From NCBI GenBank assembly GCA_947500755.1, contig CANMTO010000001.1, positions 120,793 through 184,792 of the forward strand: a stretch of DNA of 64,000 bases, read 5' to 3'. Shown here in pieces: positions 7,809-17,450 of this stretch; position 1 is the stretch's first letter; every line of letters begins with the position of its first letter. Position numbers and translations under genes: made by a program. Under the pieces are notes generated by a model. That model was not told where the DNA came from, searched no databases, and worked only from the letters and a program-made list of their open reading frames with translations. The DNA comes from Flavobacteriales bacterium. GTDB lineage: Bacteria; Bacteroidota; Bacteroidia; Flavobacteriales_D; Crocinitomicaceae.

Positions 7809-8445
7809 GATTAAAGCATTGCTGTTTGATTTAGATGGCGTTATTGTTTCCACCGAAAAAAATCACTTTGAAGCATGGCGAGAAACAGCAAGTAAACTAG
7901 GTATTTCCTTTTCAGAACACGATAATGAAGCATTAAAAGGAGTGAATCGGGTAGGTTCCCTGAAGCAAATACTTAAACATGGTAATAAAACAGTGAGTGA
8001 AGAAGCATTTGAATCCTTGCTTGTTTTTAAAAACGCCATGTATTTAGATTCCATTACCACCTTATCTAAGGCTGATTTGTTGCCAGGTGTGCATGAGCTT
8101 TTACTTCATGCTAAATCCATGGGGATAAAAATTGGGTTAGGATCCTCCAGCAAGAATGCACCGATGATTTTAAACCGTTTAGGAATCACTGATTTATTTG
8201 ACGTAATAATTGATGGCAATGGAGTTACACATCCCAAGCCGAATCCAGAGGTGTTTTTGAACGGGGCCAAGGCCTTGCAACTTTCCCCCTCAGATTGCTT
8301 AGTCTTTGAAGATGCCTCCAGTGGCGTTGAAGCAGCAAAAGCCGGAGGTTTTATTGCGATAGGAGTTGGCAATCCCATGTTGAAAGGGGTGGCTGATGTA
8401 TATTTTAATGAATTGACAGAATTTAGGTTAGAAGAGTATGCGTAA
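7801..8445 (+). CDS. pgmB: Beta-phosphoglucomutase
   Basis: This is a HAD-superfamily enzyme of about 215 residues. The nucleophile motif FDLDGVIVST (Asp10 with Asp12), the GLGSSSKNAP motif, the lysine motif KPNPEVFL and the VFEDASSGVEAA motif match beta-phosphoglucomutase, as does the small cap domain (HFEAW). It converts beta-glucose-1-phosphate to glucose-6-phosphate. The start is either GTG 7801 or TTG 7795; both overlap the end of the transporter gene. The stop overlaps the GH65 gene by 8 nt. Neighbours supply its substrate by maltose phosphorolysis. Confidence 0.93.
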   Translation: MVRIKALLFDLDGVIVSTEKNHFEAWRETASKLGISFSEHDNEALKGVNRVGSLKQILKHGNKTVSEEAFESLLVFKNAMYLDSITTLSKADLLPGVHELLLHAKSMGIKIGLGSSSKNAPMILNRLGITDLFDVIIDGNGVTHPKPNPEVFLNGAKALQLSPSDCLVFEDASSGVEAAKAGGFIAIGVGNPMLKGVADVYFNELTEFRLEEYA

Positions 8446-10711
8446 TTTATTTGAGATCGATGCGTGGAAGATTATTGAGCAAAAGTTCGATCTCAGCAAA
8501 CAAAAACAAGCGGAAAGTATTTTTAGTATTGGTAACGGTGCCTTTGGTCAACGAGCTAATTTTGAAGAGTATTATTCTGGTGATTCTCTACAGGGAAGTT
8601 ACGTAGGAGGTGTTTATTACCCAGACAAAACTAGAGTAGGTTGGTGGAAAAATGGGTATCCAGAATATTTCGCTAAAGTGCTCAATGCATGCAATTGGAT
8701 TGGTATCAACATCGAGATTGATGGCGAACTAATGGATCTGAATGTGCAAAAACCCAGCACGTTTTATCGTGAATTGGACATGCAAACCGGCGTGCTCACG
8801 CGTCGTTTTAAGGTTAAATTTGCACAAGGAAAGGAGCTTCAAGTGGAGTCAATTCGCTTTTGTTCCATGGATGATGATGAATTAGCGGCAATACAATATA
8901 CCGTAACGCCTTTGAATTTTAGCGGGTACATTAAGTTCACTCCGTATCTTGACGGGAAAGTTTATAACCATGATTCCAATTACGATGAGTTTTTCTGGGA
9001 GGAAGATAGCCATAAGGTGGATATCCAAAAGGCATACCTCTGTGCTAGAACCAAGAAAACGAATTTTAGCGTAGCGACGGCTATGCGTTTTTCCTTTTGG
9101 AGAAATGAGGAATTACTTAACATTCATCCAAACATCTCATCAAGTGATTTTTATGTTGAAAATAATTTCGAACATTTCGTGGAGCAAGGAAATGCCTATA
9201 CGCTTAAGAAATATGTGAGTATTGTATCCACGGTACATCATTCTGAGTTTTCGGTTATCCCAAGATCAATTAATAAGGTCAGAGAGGCTTATGTTTCAGG
9301 GTTTAATTCCTTGTTAGACGCACACAAAACTGCTTGGAAAAACATTTGGAGTAAAGCCGATATCGTGATCGAAGGAGATGTGGCTGCTCAACAAGGCATT
9401 CGCTTCAATATTTTTCAGTTATACCAAACCTATACTGGAAAACATGCCCAATTAAACATTGGACCAAAAGGCTTTACAGGAGAGAAATATGGGGGTGCAA
9501 CCTATTGGGATACAGAAGCCTATTGTTTGCCTTTTTATTTGAAAACCGCGGAGCCTGCTGTGGCTAAACAGTTGTTGGTTTATCGTTACAATCAATTAGA
9601 TCGTGCCATCGAAAACGCAGAGAAACTTGGGTTTAAAAACGGAGCTGCCTTGTATCCCATGGTTACCATGAATGGTGAAGAATGTCACAACGAATGGGAA
9701 ATCACCTTCGAAGAAATTCATAGGAATGGGGCCATAGCCTTTGGTATTTACAACTACGTAAGACATACTGGAGATTCTGATTATCTAAAAGATAAAGGTA
9801 GAAAGGTATTGAATGGAATAGCAAGGTTTTGGACACAGCGTTTCAATTGGTCTAAAGATAAGAAACAGTACGTAATGCTTGGCGTGACCGGACCGAATGA
9901 GTATGAAAATAACATCAATAATAACTGGTATACCAACTATATCGCTAAATGGTGCTTGGAGTACGCGTTGAAATGTGAGTCTGAATTTGCTTCAGAAACG
10001 AACCCCTTATTGAGTGAAAAGGAATGTGTAGATTGGAAGCATATTGCTGAAAATGTATATTTCCCTAAACTCGAAGGGACGCGTATTTTCTTACAACAGG
10101 ATGGCTTCATGGACAAAGAGCAGTTAAGTGTGGCGGATATTCCAGTATCTGAACGTCCGATAAATCAGCATTGGAGTTGGGATCGAATCTTACGTTCCAT
10201 CTTTATAAAACAAGCCGATGTATTGCAAGGATTATATTTATTTAAAGACCATTTCGATCTGGAGACCTTGCGTGAGAATTTTGATTTTTATGAACCAAAA
10301 ACCGTTCACGAATCCTCGTTAAGTCCATGCGTTCACGTAGTTATCGCAGCGGCAATTGGAAGGATGGATAAAGCATATGAATTGTATCTTCGAACATCAC
10401 GCTTAGATTTAGACGATTACAACCATGAAGCGGATGAAGGATTACACATTACGAGCATGGCTGGTACCTGGTTAAGTTTGGTGGAAGGTTTGGCAGGTGT
10501 TCGTATAGGCGAAGATGGCTTAACGATAAATCCAAGCATTCCGGAAGCCTGGAAACAATATCATTTCGAGATTTTATATAAGAATCAACCCTTACGAATT
10601 GAGGTAAATCAACACGGCGGTACAATTGAGAACTTAGGTTCAAGTGAGCTATCATTAATACTTAAAAATCAAGCATATGCAGTTTCATCGATGGAGAAAA
10701 TTACCTTTTAG
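8438..10711 (+). CDS. Glycoside hydrolase family 65 protein, probable maltose phosphorylase
   Basis: The 757-residue protein has the GH65 order: N-terminal beta-sandwich, linker, (alpha/alpha)6 barrel and a small C-terminal beta-domain. The catalytic acid region NGEECHNEWEITFEEIHRNG lies near residue 411, GVTGPNEYENNINNNWYTN follows, and the phosphate-binding HESSLS is near residue 623. GH65 phosphorylases cleave maltose, kojibiose or trehalose with phosphate. The coupled pgmB and the amylases favour maltose. The gene overlaps pgmB by 8 nt and the next amylase by 35 nt, so the chain is translationally coupled. Confidence 0.92.
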   Translation: MRNLFEIDAWKIIEQKFDLSKQKQAESIFSIGNGAFGQRANFEEYYSGDSLQGSYVGGVYYPDKTRVGWWKNGYPEYFAKVLNACNWIGINIEIDGELMDLNVQKPSTFYRELDMQTGVLTRRFKVKFAQGKELQVESIRFCSMDDDELAAIQYTVTPLNFSGYIKFTPYLDGKVYNHDSNYDEFFWEEDSHKVDIQKAYLCARTKKTNFSVATAMRFSFWRNEELLNIHPNISSSDFYVENNFEHFVEQGNAYTLKKYVSIVSTVHHSEFSVIPRSINKVREAYVSGFNSLLDAHKTAWKNIWSKADIVIEGDVAAQQGIRFNIFQLYQTYTGKHAQLNIGPKGFTGEKYGGATYWDTEAYCLPFYLKTAEPAVAKQLLVYRYNQLDRAIENAEKLGFKNGAALYPMVTMNGEECHNEWEITFEEIHRNGAIAFGIYNYVRHTGDSDYLKDKGRKVLNGIARFWTQRFNWSKDKKQYVMLGVTGPNEYENNINNNWYTNYIAKWCLEYALKCESEFASETNPLLSEKECVDWKHIAENVYFPKLEGTRIFLQQDGFMDKEQLSVADIPVSERPINQHWSWDRILRSIFIKQADVLQGLYLFKDHFDLETLRENFDFYEPKTVHESSLSPCVHVVIAAAIGRMDKAYELYLRTSRLDLDDYNHEADEGLHITSMAGTWLSLVEGLAGVRIGEDGLTINPSIPEAWKQYHFEILYKNQPLRIEVNQHGGTIENLGSSELSLILKNQAYAVSSMEKITF

Positions 10712-13037
10712 TTTATTGTTGTTTTTTGGATTATTGCTTCCTTCATTACGTTCAATTGCGCAAGTAAATCCAACGAATAGACAGGTATTATTGCAAGGGT
10801 TTTGGTGGGATTATTGGAATGCAAATTATCCGAATGGTTGGGCTAATTATTTAACAGAGTTAGCGCCTAGGTTGCGATCCATGGGAATTGATGCCATTTG
10901 GATTCCTCCAACAATAAAAAATTCAGGAACCAACAGCGTCGGTTATTCCCCCTTTGATCACTATGATTTAGGCGAAAAGTATCAGAAGAACTCCATTAAA
11001 ACCCGAATGGGAGATAAGGATGAATTGCTCCGTATGATGGCAGTCATGAAAGCGAATGGCATTGATGTCATTCAGGATATCGTACTAAACCACGTTACAA
11101 ATGCAGGCTCAAGCCTTGGGCAGGGCGGACAAGATCCAGCAGCAATAGATGATGGTCAAACCAACAAATACAAGAATTTTAGATATACATGCTTCAAAAC
11201 GCCCGGGATAAACGAAGCGGCAACCAATTACGTTTCAAGAGAAGGACGGTTCCCAAAGAATTGGCAGAATTTTTATCCAAATAACAACAACGCTTGTTGC
11301 ACCAACGACATCAATTCGCCGTTTTGGGGCCCCGATGTATCGTATGAGTCGAATGCCTTTGGATTAAGCAGTAATGCGATTTACAATCCTGCTCAAGGAA
11401 CAGATTACATGAGGAATGGTATGCGCAACTGGTTAATTTGGTACAAGAAACAAATGGGGTGGGATGGCGTTCGAATCGATGCTGTAAAACATTTTCCTGC
11501 CTACGCGACCGAGGATTTTCTTTGGAATCTCCAAAACAGTGCGCTTTGGGCTAGCGGCGGAAACGATATGTACGCAGTGGGTGAATATGTAGGAAATATG
11601 GGGGAGATTGATAGTTGGTGTGCCGCAGTCCAAAATAGGGCAGGGACTTTCGATTTTTCTTTACGTTTTGCTTTACAAGATGTAATAACACAGAATGGGG
11701 CGTACAACTTGGGAAATATTTCAAATACACAACAGCAAAATCGGGGAAGAACAGTCCCGTTTGTAAATAATCACGATACCTACAGACCAACACTATCTGC
11801 CAATGGGAATATTACAGGTTGGAATACGGGGTCTCAAATCGGTCAACAAATTGAGATTACTGACCCGCGTGCTTCAGTAGCTTATGCTATAGCAATGGCG
11901 GTTGATGGTGGACCCGAAGTGTTTTTCGAGGACTTATTTAATATTGGTTATTTGGGTAACCGATTTAGTCACGACCCTAAAGACACAAATGAATTGGGGA
12001 CACATTCAGACATCGAGAATTTAATCTGGTGTCACCAAAATTTACATTTCAAGGATGGTGCTTATTTCGTTCGTTGGCAAGCGCAAGATGCCTTTGTGAT
12101 TGAGCGCGTAGCAAAAGCGCTTATTGCAGTAAATGATCAGTACACCGCTTGGCAGAATTTAACGGGGGTTCCAACCACCTTTCCAGCAGGCACAGTGTTG
12201 AAGGATTATTCCGGTGCGAATGGTAATACTACCGTAACAGTTAATGGATCAGGTCAAGTGAATATTGCTATTCCTCCGTGCGATGGATCCGCGACTGCGG
12301 GAAGAAGGGGGTATGCGGTTTGGGCACCAATCGGAATTAATACAAATTACGTACGCCCTTCAGAAAGCATTACACAAGAGTGGGAAATGGCCGATGATTT
12401 AGGTGATAGCAGTCCAGCTTCGTTACAGCAGGGCGGGAGTTTACCAAGCAATAGTAGAGATTGTCGCGTGGTTGGGCGGATTTTTCCGGATTCGGCAAGT
12501 AGTGTTTTAGTAAACATTTATCCAGAAAATCCAAATAACCCGATTACCTTAGAAGTGTTAAATGCACAATGCGAAGTAATTGATACACTTTCGTCTAGCG
12601 GAACTTTAACTTATACTGTGAATGCGTTCTATTCCGGCTGGCATACCTTGCGTATTAGAAATACCTCAAATGCACAGTCCGGTCAAAAATGTTGGGTAAA
12701 AGCAACATATACGGCACCTCAAGTGGTAAATACTACAGGGGCGAAGCAGAAATGCGCTTGCTCACAAACGGGGGTTGGATTGACAGAAAATCCTGTACAA
12801 AATGTTGCTGTATTTCCAAATCCGTTCAACGAGCGCATTGTAATAGAAGGGATGAATGCTGAGGAAACTATTCAGCAGGTATTGATTTTCAATACACACG
12901 GTGCGTTAATCATGCAATTCGAAGGAAATCAAACGATGTTGCAAGAAGTGGATGCTTCCTCGTTAGCTAAGGGAATCTATTACTTAGAAGTTCGAACAGA
13001 GCAAGGTGGATTCACTGAAAAAATAATCAAGGAATAA
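10677..13037 (+). CDS. Secreted alpha-amylase (GH13) with T9SS sorting tail
   Basis: The protein has 786 residues with a signal peptide ending near IAQ (residue 29). The GH13 motifs are DIVLNHV, GVRIDAVKH with nucleophile Asp268, VGEYVG with acid/base Glu303, and FVNNHDTYRP with Asp367. A C-terminal beta-domain runs from about 480, and a further beta-rich module (about 580-690) is followed by a T9SS tail beginning AVFPNPFNERIVIEG and ending EKIIKE. It should act on starch at the cell surface or outside. This contrasts with the tail-less periplasmic amylase earlier in the operon and implies two-step starch breakdown. Confidence 0.92.
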   Translation: MQFHRWRKLPFSLLLFFGLLLPSLRSIAQVNPTNRQVLLQGFWWDYWNANYPNGWANYLTELAPRLRSMGIDAIWIPPTIKNSGTNSVGYSPFDHYDLGEKYQKNSIKTRMGDKDELLRMMAVMKANGIDVIQDIVLNHVTNAGSSLGQGGQDPAAIDDGQTNKYKNFRYTCFKTPGINEAATNYVSREGRFPKNWQNFYPNNNNACCTNDINSPFWGPDVSYESNAFGLSSNAIYNPAQGTDYMRNGMRNWLIWYKKQMGWDGVRIDAVKHFPAYATEDFLWNLQNSALWASGGNDMYAVGEYVGNMGEIDSWCAAVQNRAGTFDFSLRFALQDVITQNGAYNLGNISNTQQQNRGRTVPFVNNHDTYRPTLSANGNITGWNTGSQIGQQIEITDPRASVAYAIAMAVDGGPEVFFEDLFNIGYLGNRFSHDPKDTNELGTHSDIENLIWCHQNLHFKDGAYFVRWQAQDAFVIERVAKALIAVNDQYTAWQNLTGVPTTFPAGTVLKDYSGANGNTTVTVNGSGQVNIAIPPCDGSATAGRRGYAVWAPIGINTNYVRPSESITQEWEMADDLGDSSPASLQQGGSLPSNSRDCRVVGRIFPDSASSVLVNIYPENPNNPITLEVLNAQCEVIDTLSSSGTLTYTVNAFYSGWHTLRIRNTSNAQSGQKCWVKATYTAPQVVNTTGAKQKCACSQTGVGLTENPVQNVAVFPNPFNERIVIEGMNAEETIQQVLIFNTHGALIMQFEGNQTMLQEVDASSLAKGIYYLEVRTEQGGFTEKIIKE

Positions 13038-13038
13038 C

Positions 13039-14049
13039 TTAATCACAAATTCTTCCGAAATGTTTGTCGTTATGGAAATGCTCATCCAGGGCTTCCATTT
13101 CCTTAAGTAATTCTGGTGTTGGTTTTTGATTTTGAAGTGCTCTTAAATCCGGTTGACCTGCATCCACCCAGGCTGTATACCAAATTGAACCAACAGCTAA
13201 CACAGCAGCTTTAAGCCTACGCTCAACCATTCCGTTCATTTGATTGTGATATAACTCACAAAATTCGCGAGAATAGGTAGATATTGTTGTATTTCCACGT
13301 TGCTCATAGCTGTACTTACGGTCTGTGGGGAAACTTTTCGTCAGTTCTTTTTCAATGTGCAATACAGAGTCTAAGGCTTTATGTGAGCCTTTTACGGCAT
13401 CCCAAATGTAATCCTGCACATATTTTTTGTATGCAGCTTTCCCAACAAAGTAATCGTAATCTTCTGCATTGATTTCTACCAAGCGACTTTCCCAAAGGCC
13501 ATGAATTCCTTTTTGTCCAGATAATTGGCCGTTGTAGTTTTCCGTTGTGTGCAAGGGAACATGCGCATCACCAATGTAATGACCAATTTCAGCAGAATAC
13601 TTCAAGATGAGATCAATGTTCTTATTCTCAAAAGCCTTTTGTAATTTATATTTCATGTGCAACACATGCCACGGAACTATACCATAACTGCGCAGGGTAT
13701 CTTCACTAAACTTTTCAACTGCTTCTTTCCAATACTTCGGTAGGATTTTGTACGGATCTTCACCCGGTTTGTAGTAGTGATCTAAATCAATGTAATGACA
13801 TTCAGCTTCCCCTTCTATCGCATACCGGCGTTTATCAGGGTCAACGGAATGGTCTGTCAAGAATTCAATGTTTTCTTTGTAAAAACCGAATAATTCAGGA
13901 GGCAAGGTGAAAACAGCTACGCGATTAATTCGTTTGTGTCCAAAAAATCCCCATTGAGGTTTTGAAAGTTCTTTTGGGATATAAGACATTAGGAAGGGGA
14001 GAAGGGCTACCCCAGCAATAAGCAGTTTACGCGATAACGATTTTGCCAT
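13039..14049 (-). CDS. S1/P1 nuclease-like / zinc-dependent phospholipase C family hydrolase
   Basis: The protein has 336 residues with an N-terminal hydrophobic segment (LLIAGVALLPFLMSYI). Putative zinc ligands of the S1/P1-phospholipase C fold are visible: QWGFFGHKRIN, HYIDLDHY, EIGHYIGDAHVPLHTTENYN and KGIHGLWESRL. Family members cleave single-stranded nucleic acids or phosphate esters outside the cytoplasm; the substrate here is unknown. The gene overlaps the end of comB by 23 nt and is probably co-transcribed with it. Confidence 0.82.
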   Translation of the reverse strand: MAKSLSRKLLIAGVALLPFLMSYIPKELSKPQWGFFGHKRINRVAVFTLPPELFGFYKENIEFLTDHSVDPDKRRYAIEGEAECHYIDLDHYYKPGEDPYKILPKYWKEAVEKFSEDTLRSYGIVPWHVLHMKYKLQKAFENKNIDLILKYSAEIGHYIGDAHVPLHTTENYNGQLSGQKGIHGLWESRLVEINAEDYDYFVGKAAYKKYVQDYIWDAVKGSHKALDSVLHIEKELTKSFPTDRKYSYEQRGNTTISTYSREFCELYHNQMNGMVERRLKAAVLAVGSIWYTAWVDAGQPDLRALQNQKPTPELLKEMEALDEHFHNDKHFGRICD

Positions 14050-14749
14050 TTTTCAAGATTGGAATAACATCAGTTTGATTTGGGGTAAGACAATACTTTA
14101 TGTCTTCATTCAAATTTAAGTTTTTTAATCGTCTTCTATGTGAACTTGATTTTAAATATCCCATGTAATTATCTTTTGCCGACAAATAAAGATATTTGGA
14201 CGCAATCGATGAATCTTCTACCGACGTAAACTTACCGGTAGAAACTAAATAATCGCATATTGCTCCGGCACAAATCGTATCTTCTAAGTTGAATTTATCT
14301 TGCCAACCGGAACAAAGACATAAGATGTTCATGTCTTTTTCTTCAAGCCAATGACTAAGTGTTTCCAGATTTAAAAAGGATCCAACTACCACGATATCTG
14401 CATCTTTTGCCACGTCTAAGGATTTTGTACCATTGGTTGTTGTCAGTACGATATCCTTCCCCTTGAATTCATCTTTCATATAGGAAAACGGGGAGTTTCC
14501 AAAATCAAATCCTTCCACAATTTGACCTTTTCGTTCAGCACCGGCCAAATACCCTTGATCCTTGTACGCTTGTGCTTCTTCGATGGTAGGTACTGGTATA
14601 ATTGAGGCTACGCCATGTTCAAAAGCAGCACATATTGCTGAGGTAGCGCGCAATACATCAATCACTACTACGATTTCAAACTCACCTTTAAAATAGGTAT
14701 ACTCGCCGGGTGTAAAACAAACTTCTACGCGTTTTCTTGTGTCATTCAT
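14027..14749 (-). CDS. comB: 2-phosphosulfolactate phosphatase
   Basis: The 240-residue protein matches ComB throughout: VEVCFTPGEYTYFKG, VVVIDVLRATSAICAAFEHG, AGAERKGQIVEGFDFGNSP, VLTTTNGTKSL, and NLEDTICAGAICDYL. The archetype removes phosphate from 2-phosphosulfolactate, but many bacteria carry the family without coenzyme M synthesis, so the substrate is uncertain. I chose the ATG at 14749 over the longer frame at 14803 because a TACCTTTG promoter element sits at 14755-14762, inside the extension. Confidence 0.9.
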   Translation of the reverse strand: MNDTRKRVEVCFTPGEYTYFKGEFEIVVVIDVLRATSAICAAFEHGVASIIPVPTIEEAQAYKDQGYLAGAERKGQIVEGFDFGNSPFSYMKDEFKGKDIVLTTTNGTKSLDVAKDADIVVVGSFLNLETLSHWLEEKDMNILCLCSGWQDKFNLEDTICAGAICDYLVSTGKFTSVEDSSIASKYLYLSAKDNYMGYLKSSSHRRRLKNLNLNEDIKYCLTPNQTDVIPILKNGKIVIA

Positions 14750-14754
14750 TAAAA

Positions 14755-14762
14755 CAAAGGTA
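14755..14762 (-). promoter_or_regulatory. Candidate -7 promoter element of comB
   Basis: TACCTTTG on the minus strand is a perfect TAnnTTTG match, 5 nt before the comB ATG. The same 8-mer precedes aroB and the small T9SS cargo gene at 42574-43353. Confidence 0.5.
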
Positions 14763-14851
14763 GGAAAAACCAAGGAATAGACGATGTTTTGGCATACATA
14801 CAAGTAACCAATGGTGATTTAACTAACTTAGTGTTTTCAAAAAAAACAAAC

Positions 14852-16309
14852 ATGAATAAAATTTACGAAAAATCAGGAAAATCTGGTTCAATTTTACTTA
14901 TTGGTACCATTTCAGGATTATTTATAATTCCATTATTGAGTCTTGCGTACGGTTATGTTTTGGGATTCTTCTCCATGTCACCAATTATGGATTTTAGTAA
15001 TCAATTGATGAAGTTTGGATTGTTTTGTTTTTTGCTATGGATTTTAATTTTTGTTAATGTACAAATTGCTACTTTGTCTAAATGCAGAAATAGCGGGATT
15101 AATCTATTGTTTTTCTTCTTATCAACCCTCTTAGCGTACTATTTATCTTGGGTTTTCTTTGTCGGCTACAAAATCAATGGCTTCATTAATTTTGATTCGA
15201 TTTCAGCATTGATCTTGAATCCGTTCGGGCTTTATGCACATATTAAGTTCATTTATAATTCTAGTCTTGATTGGACTTTGTACTATTGGATTGCTGAACT
15301 CCTTGGATTTATAGTGGTTCCATTCCTAAGCCTTTCTCGGATTAAGGAAGTGGTATTTTGTGAGTCATGTAATAAATGGGTTAGCGAGTTAGATTTCAAG
15401 TTGCATCTTGTTTATGATACTCCTGAGCAACTGCAGGAAATTGCAGAGCGAAACGTTCAGCATCTAATGGATTTGCCGATTACTGAAAATCTCGACCAAA
15501 ATCATATCATCGTCAATTTTCGTGCGTGTAACAGTTGTTTGAATACCAATACGTTGAATTTTGATTTAGTTACCTGGAGCAAAGATGAAGACGATTCATC
15601 GGACGATGTAAACAAAAATAAAGAGGATTATAGCCCGGTTATTTGTATAAGTTCAAGCGAGCTAGAAGCTTTCAAGAATAAAGCAATGGAAGCGCAAAAA
15701 GTTATCAATAACCATGAGGAAGTTGAAAATTTAAAAACGACCTTGCTCGAAAAACTTTTTTACAGCCGTACATGGAAACTGGCCATGGTTATTACTGCTA
15801 TATTAATCAGCGTCACTTATGTTATTGAGCCTCTTTTAGGTACAACTTCAACCGTTGAAATTTGTGATTCAAAAAAACAAGTTGTTCAGGTAACAAAAGA
15901 GGAACTGGTCGAAGATCATGTTGAAATCTTTTATACGATCGAATTAGCACGAAAAAACAAAGAATTGACTCATAGGTCATTGAATGTGCCGTCATGGATT
16001 GAAGGAAACATTAACAAAGGAGATACAATTACGGTTTCTTCTACGAAATGGCGAAAACAGAATGTTGCGATAAAACTACAAGACGGGCTTGTTTTTCCAA
16101 CTAAAGACCCTTATGCAATCTTCATTGTTGCACCATTAATTCTATTTTTACTTGGCTATATGGTCCTCAGACCCAAGAATAAACCGCCTAGAAAAAATGC
16201 GGACAGGAAGGACCAAAAAGTTGATAGGTATTATTATTTAATCGTCAATTTTCTATTCAGTATTTCCGTGTTTTCATTTTTGTATTTGTCAGTTAAAAAC
16301 TTGTTTTAG
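14852..16309 (+). CDS. Unrecognised multi-pass membrane protein with two CxxC pairs
   Basis: I do not recognise the family. From the ATG at 14852 (MNKIYEK) the protein has 485 residues. Hydrophobic segments lie near residues 12-35, 48-70, 77-97, 131-160, 305-325, 425-445 and 463-482. Between the fourth and fifth, a soluble stretch carries two CxxC pairs (VVFCESCNKW and FRACNSCLNT), about 60 residues apart, which could form a zinc ribbon. An acidic, lysine-rich stretch (KDEDDSSDDVNKNKED) follows. The longer frame from 14789 adds residues overlapping the comB promoter region and is less likely. The gene stands alone and is AT-rich. Confidence 0.75.
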   Translation: MNKIYEKSGKSGSILLIGTISGLFIIPLLSLAYGYVLGFFSMSPIMDFSNQLMKFGLFCFLLWILIFVNVQIATLSKCRNSGINLLFFFLSTLLAYYLSWVFFVGYKINGFINFDSISALILNPFGLYAHIKFIYNSSLDWTLYYWIAELLGFIVVPFLSLSRIKEVVFCESCNKWVSELDFKLHLVYDTPEQLQEIAERNVQHLMDLPITENLDQNHIIVNFRACNSCLNTNTLNFDLVTWSKDEDDSSDDVNKNKEDYSPVICISSSELEAFKNKAMEAQKVINNHEEVENLKTTLLEKLFYSRTWKLAMVITAILISVTYVIEPLLGTTSTVEICDSKKQVVQVTKEELVEDHVEIFYTIELARKNKELTHRSLNVPSWIEGNINKGDTITVSSTKWRKQNVAIKLQDGLVFPTKDPYAIFIVAPLILFLLGYMVLRPKNKPPRKNADRKDQKVDRYYYLIVNFLFSISVFSFLYLSVKNLF

Positions 16310-16368
16310 TATTAACTTAACTGCCACCAAAAAAATACGTCAATTTATAGGAAGTGCAAGATTAGGCC

Positions 16369-16376
16369 TATTTTTG
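16369..16376 (+). promoter_or_regulatory. Candidate -7 promoter element of the nitroreductase gene
   Basis: TATTTTTG is a perfect TAnnTTTG match, 16 nt before the ATG at 16393. Confidence 0.45.
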
Positions 16377-16392
16377 TCAAAAAATATATACC

Positions 16393-17118
16393 ATGCATAG
16401 CGAAGTATTTCAGTCGATTGTAGAATTCAGAAGATCTAATAGAAAGTTTGATCCAGCAATCGAAGTACCGGAGGAGGTTATGATGAGAAGCCTTGAGCGC
16501 ACAGTGCTCTCTCCCAACAGCAGCAACATGCAATTATGGGAATTCCATTGGATTCATGATAAAAAACGTATACAAGAATTCGTTCCGCTGTGCTTAGGTC
16601 AGAATGCTGCCAGTTCAGCTAAGGAAATGGTGGTTTTTGTTACTCGAAGAGATTTATATAAACGACGAGCCCGTTGGAATAAGGAACAAATTCTCAAACA
16701 CCTGGGTGATCGTGAACCCAATAACATTGAAAAGAACGGATTGAATTACTATGGTAAAGTAATGCCCTTGTTATATGGTCGAGATATGTTTGGGATTCAT
16801 ACCTTTATTCGCAGGTCTGTTTGTTTTTTTGGTGGCTTATTTAAGCCCTTTATGCGCTTTGGTGGACGAACGGATCAACGCATTATGGTTCACAAATCCT
16901 GTGCGTTGGCCGCACAAACCTTTATGCTTTCAATAGCCGCAGAAGGATTTCACACCTGTCCAATGGAGGGATTCGATAAATGGCGCGTACGAAGAAAGTT
17001 AGGATTGCCACTCGGAGCTGAAATCAATATGATAATATCAGTAGGAAAAGGGACGGAACCTGGCATTTGGGGACCAAGGTTTCGAGTAGATAACAGTGAA
17101 GTTATTATCAAGCATTAA
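16393..17118 (+). CDS. Nitroreductase family protein
   Basis: The 241-residue protein has the FMN-binding nitroreductase pattern: EFRRSNRKFDPAIEVPEEVM at the N-terminus (the RRS-type FMN phosphate contact), SPNSSNMQLWEFHWI, a central helix with CALAAQTFMLSIAAEGFHTC, and a C-terminal MIISVGKGTEPG. Members reduce nitroaromatics, quinones or related compounds with NAD(P)H in the cytoplasm; the physiological substrate is unknown. It is monocistronic, with its own promoter and a strong bidirectional terminator behind it. Confidence 0.87.
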   Translation: MHSEVFQSIVEFRRSNRKFDPAIEVPEEVMMRSLERTVLSPNSSNMQLWEFHWIHDKKRIQEFVPLCLGQNAASSAKEMVVFVTRRDLYKRRARWNKEQILKHLGDREPNNIEKNGLNYYGKVMPLLYGRDMFGIHTFIRRSVCFFGGLFKPFMRFGGRTDQRIMVHKSCALAAQTFMLSIAAEGFHTCPMEGFDKWRVRRKLGLPLGAEINMIISVGKGTEPGIWGPRFRVDNSEVIIKH

Positions 17119-17136
17119 CTTTAATATATTGAGAAT

Positions 17137-17163
17137 AAAAAAGGGGCCGAAGCCCCTTTTTTT
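17137..17163. terminator. Rho-independent terminator, bidirectional
   Basis: A GGGGC stem, CGAA loop and GCCCC stem are flanked by six A and seven T, so the hairpin works in both directions. It lies between the convergent nitroreductase and large T9SS cargo genes. The hairpin core is identical to the one at 21840-21869. Confidence 0.88.
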
Positions 17164-17183
17164 GTTTTAATACTAGTTTAGGT

Positions 17184-17450
17184 TTACTGCTTAACAAGTT
17201 TAGTTACATGGGTTGTGCCATTATGTACGATTTTCACCATGTAGTTTCCACGCGCCAAGTTAGCTAAGCTAAGTGTAGCGAGTTGTCCGTTCATATGCAT
17301 CGCATAAACGATTCGTCCATCTGAACCATACACCTCAAGTTGTGCATCGATAGATTCAGTGGAAGAGATTTGAACATTTTCATTAAACGGATTCGGATAA
17401 AGTACGATACTCATTCCTTGTTCCATAATTCCTGCACAAGGGTCTGATTC
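17184..17450 (-). repeat. T9SS sorting tail, copy A of a duplicated coding segment
   Basis: The last 88 codons plus stop of the 1512-residue cargo protein match 21890-22156 at 83 of 88 residues and very closely at DNA level. Similarity falls to roughly three quarters in the preceding Ig-like domain. Confidence 0.88.

Noticed and set aside
14750..14803. Longer start of comB
   Set aside because: The extension covers the TACCTTTG promoter element; ComB proteins begin close to the VEVCFTPGEY segment.
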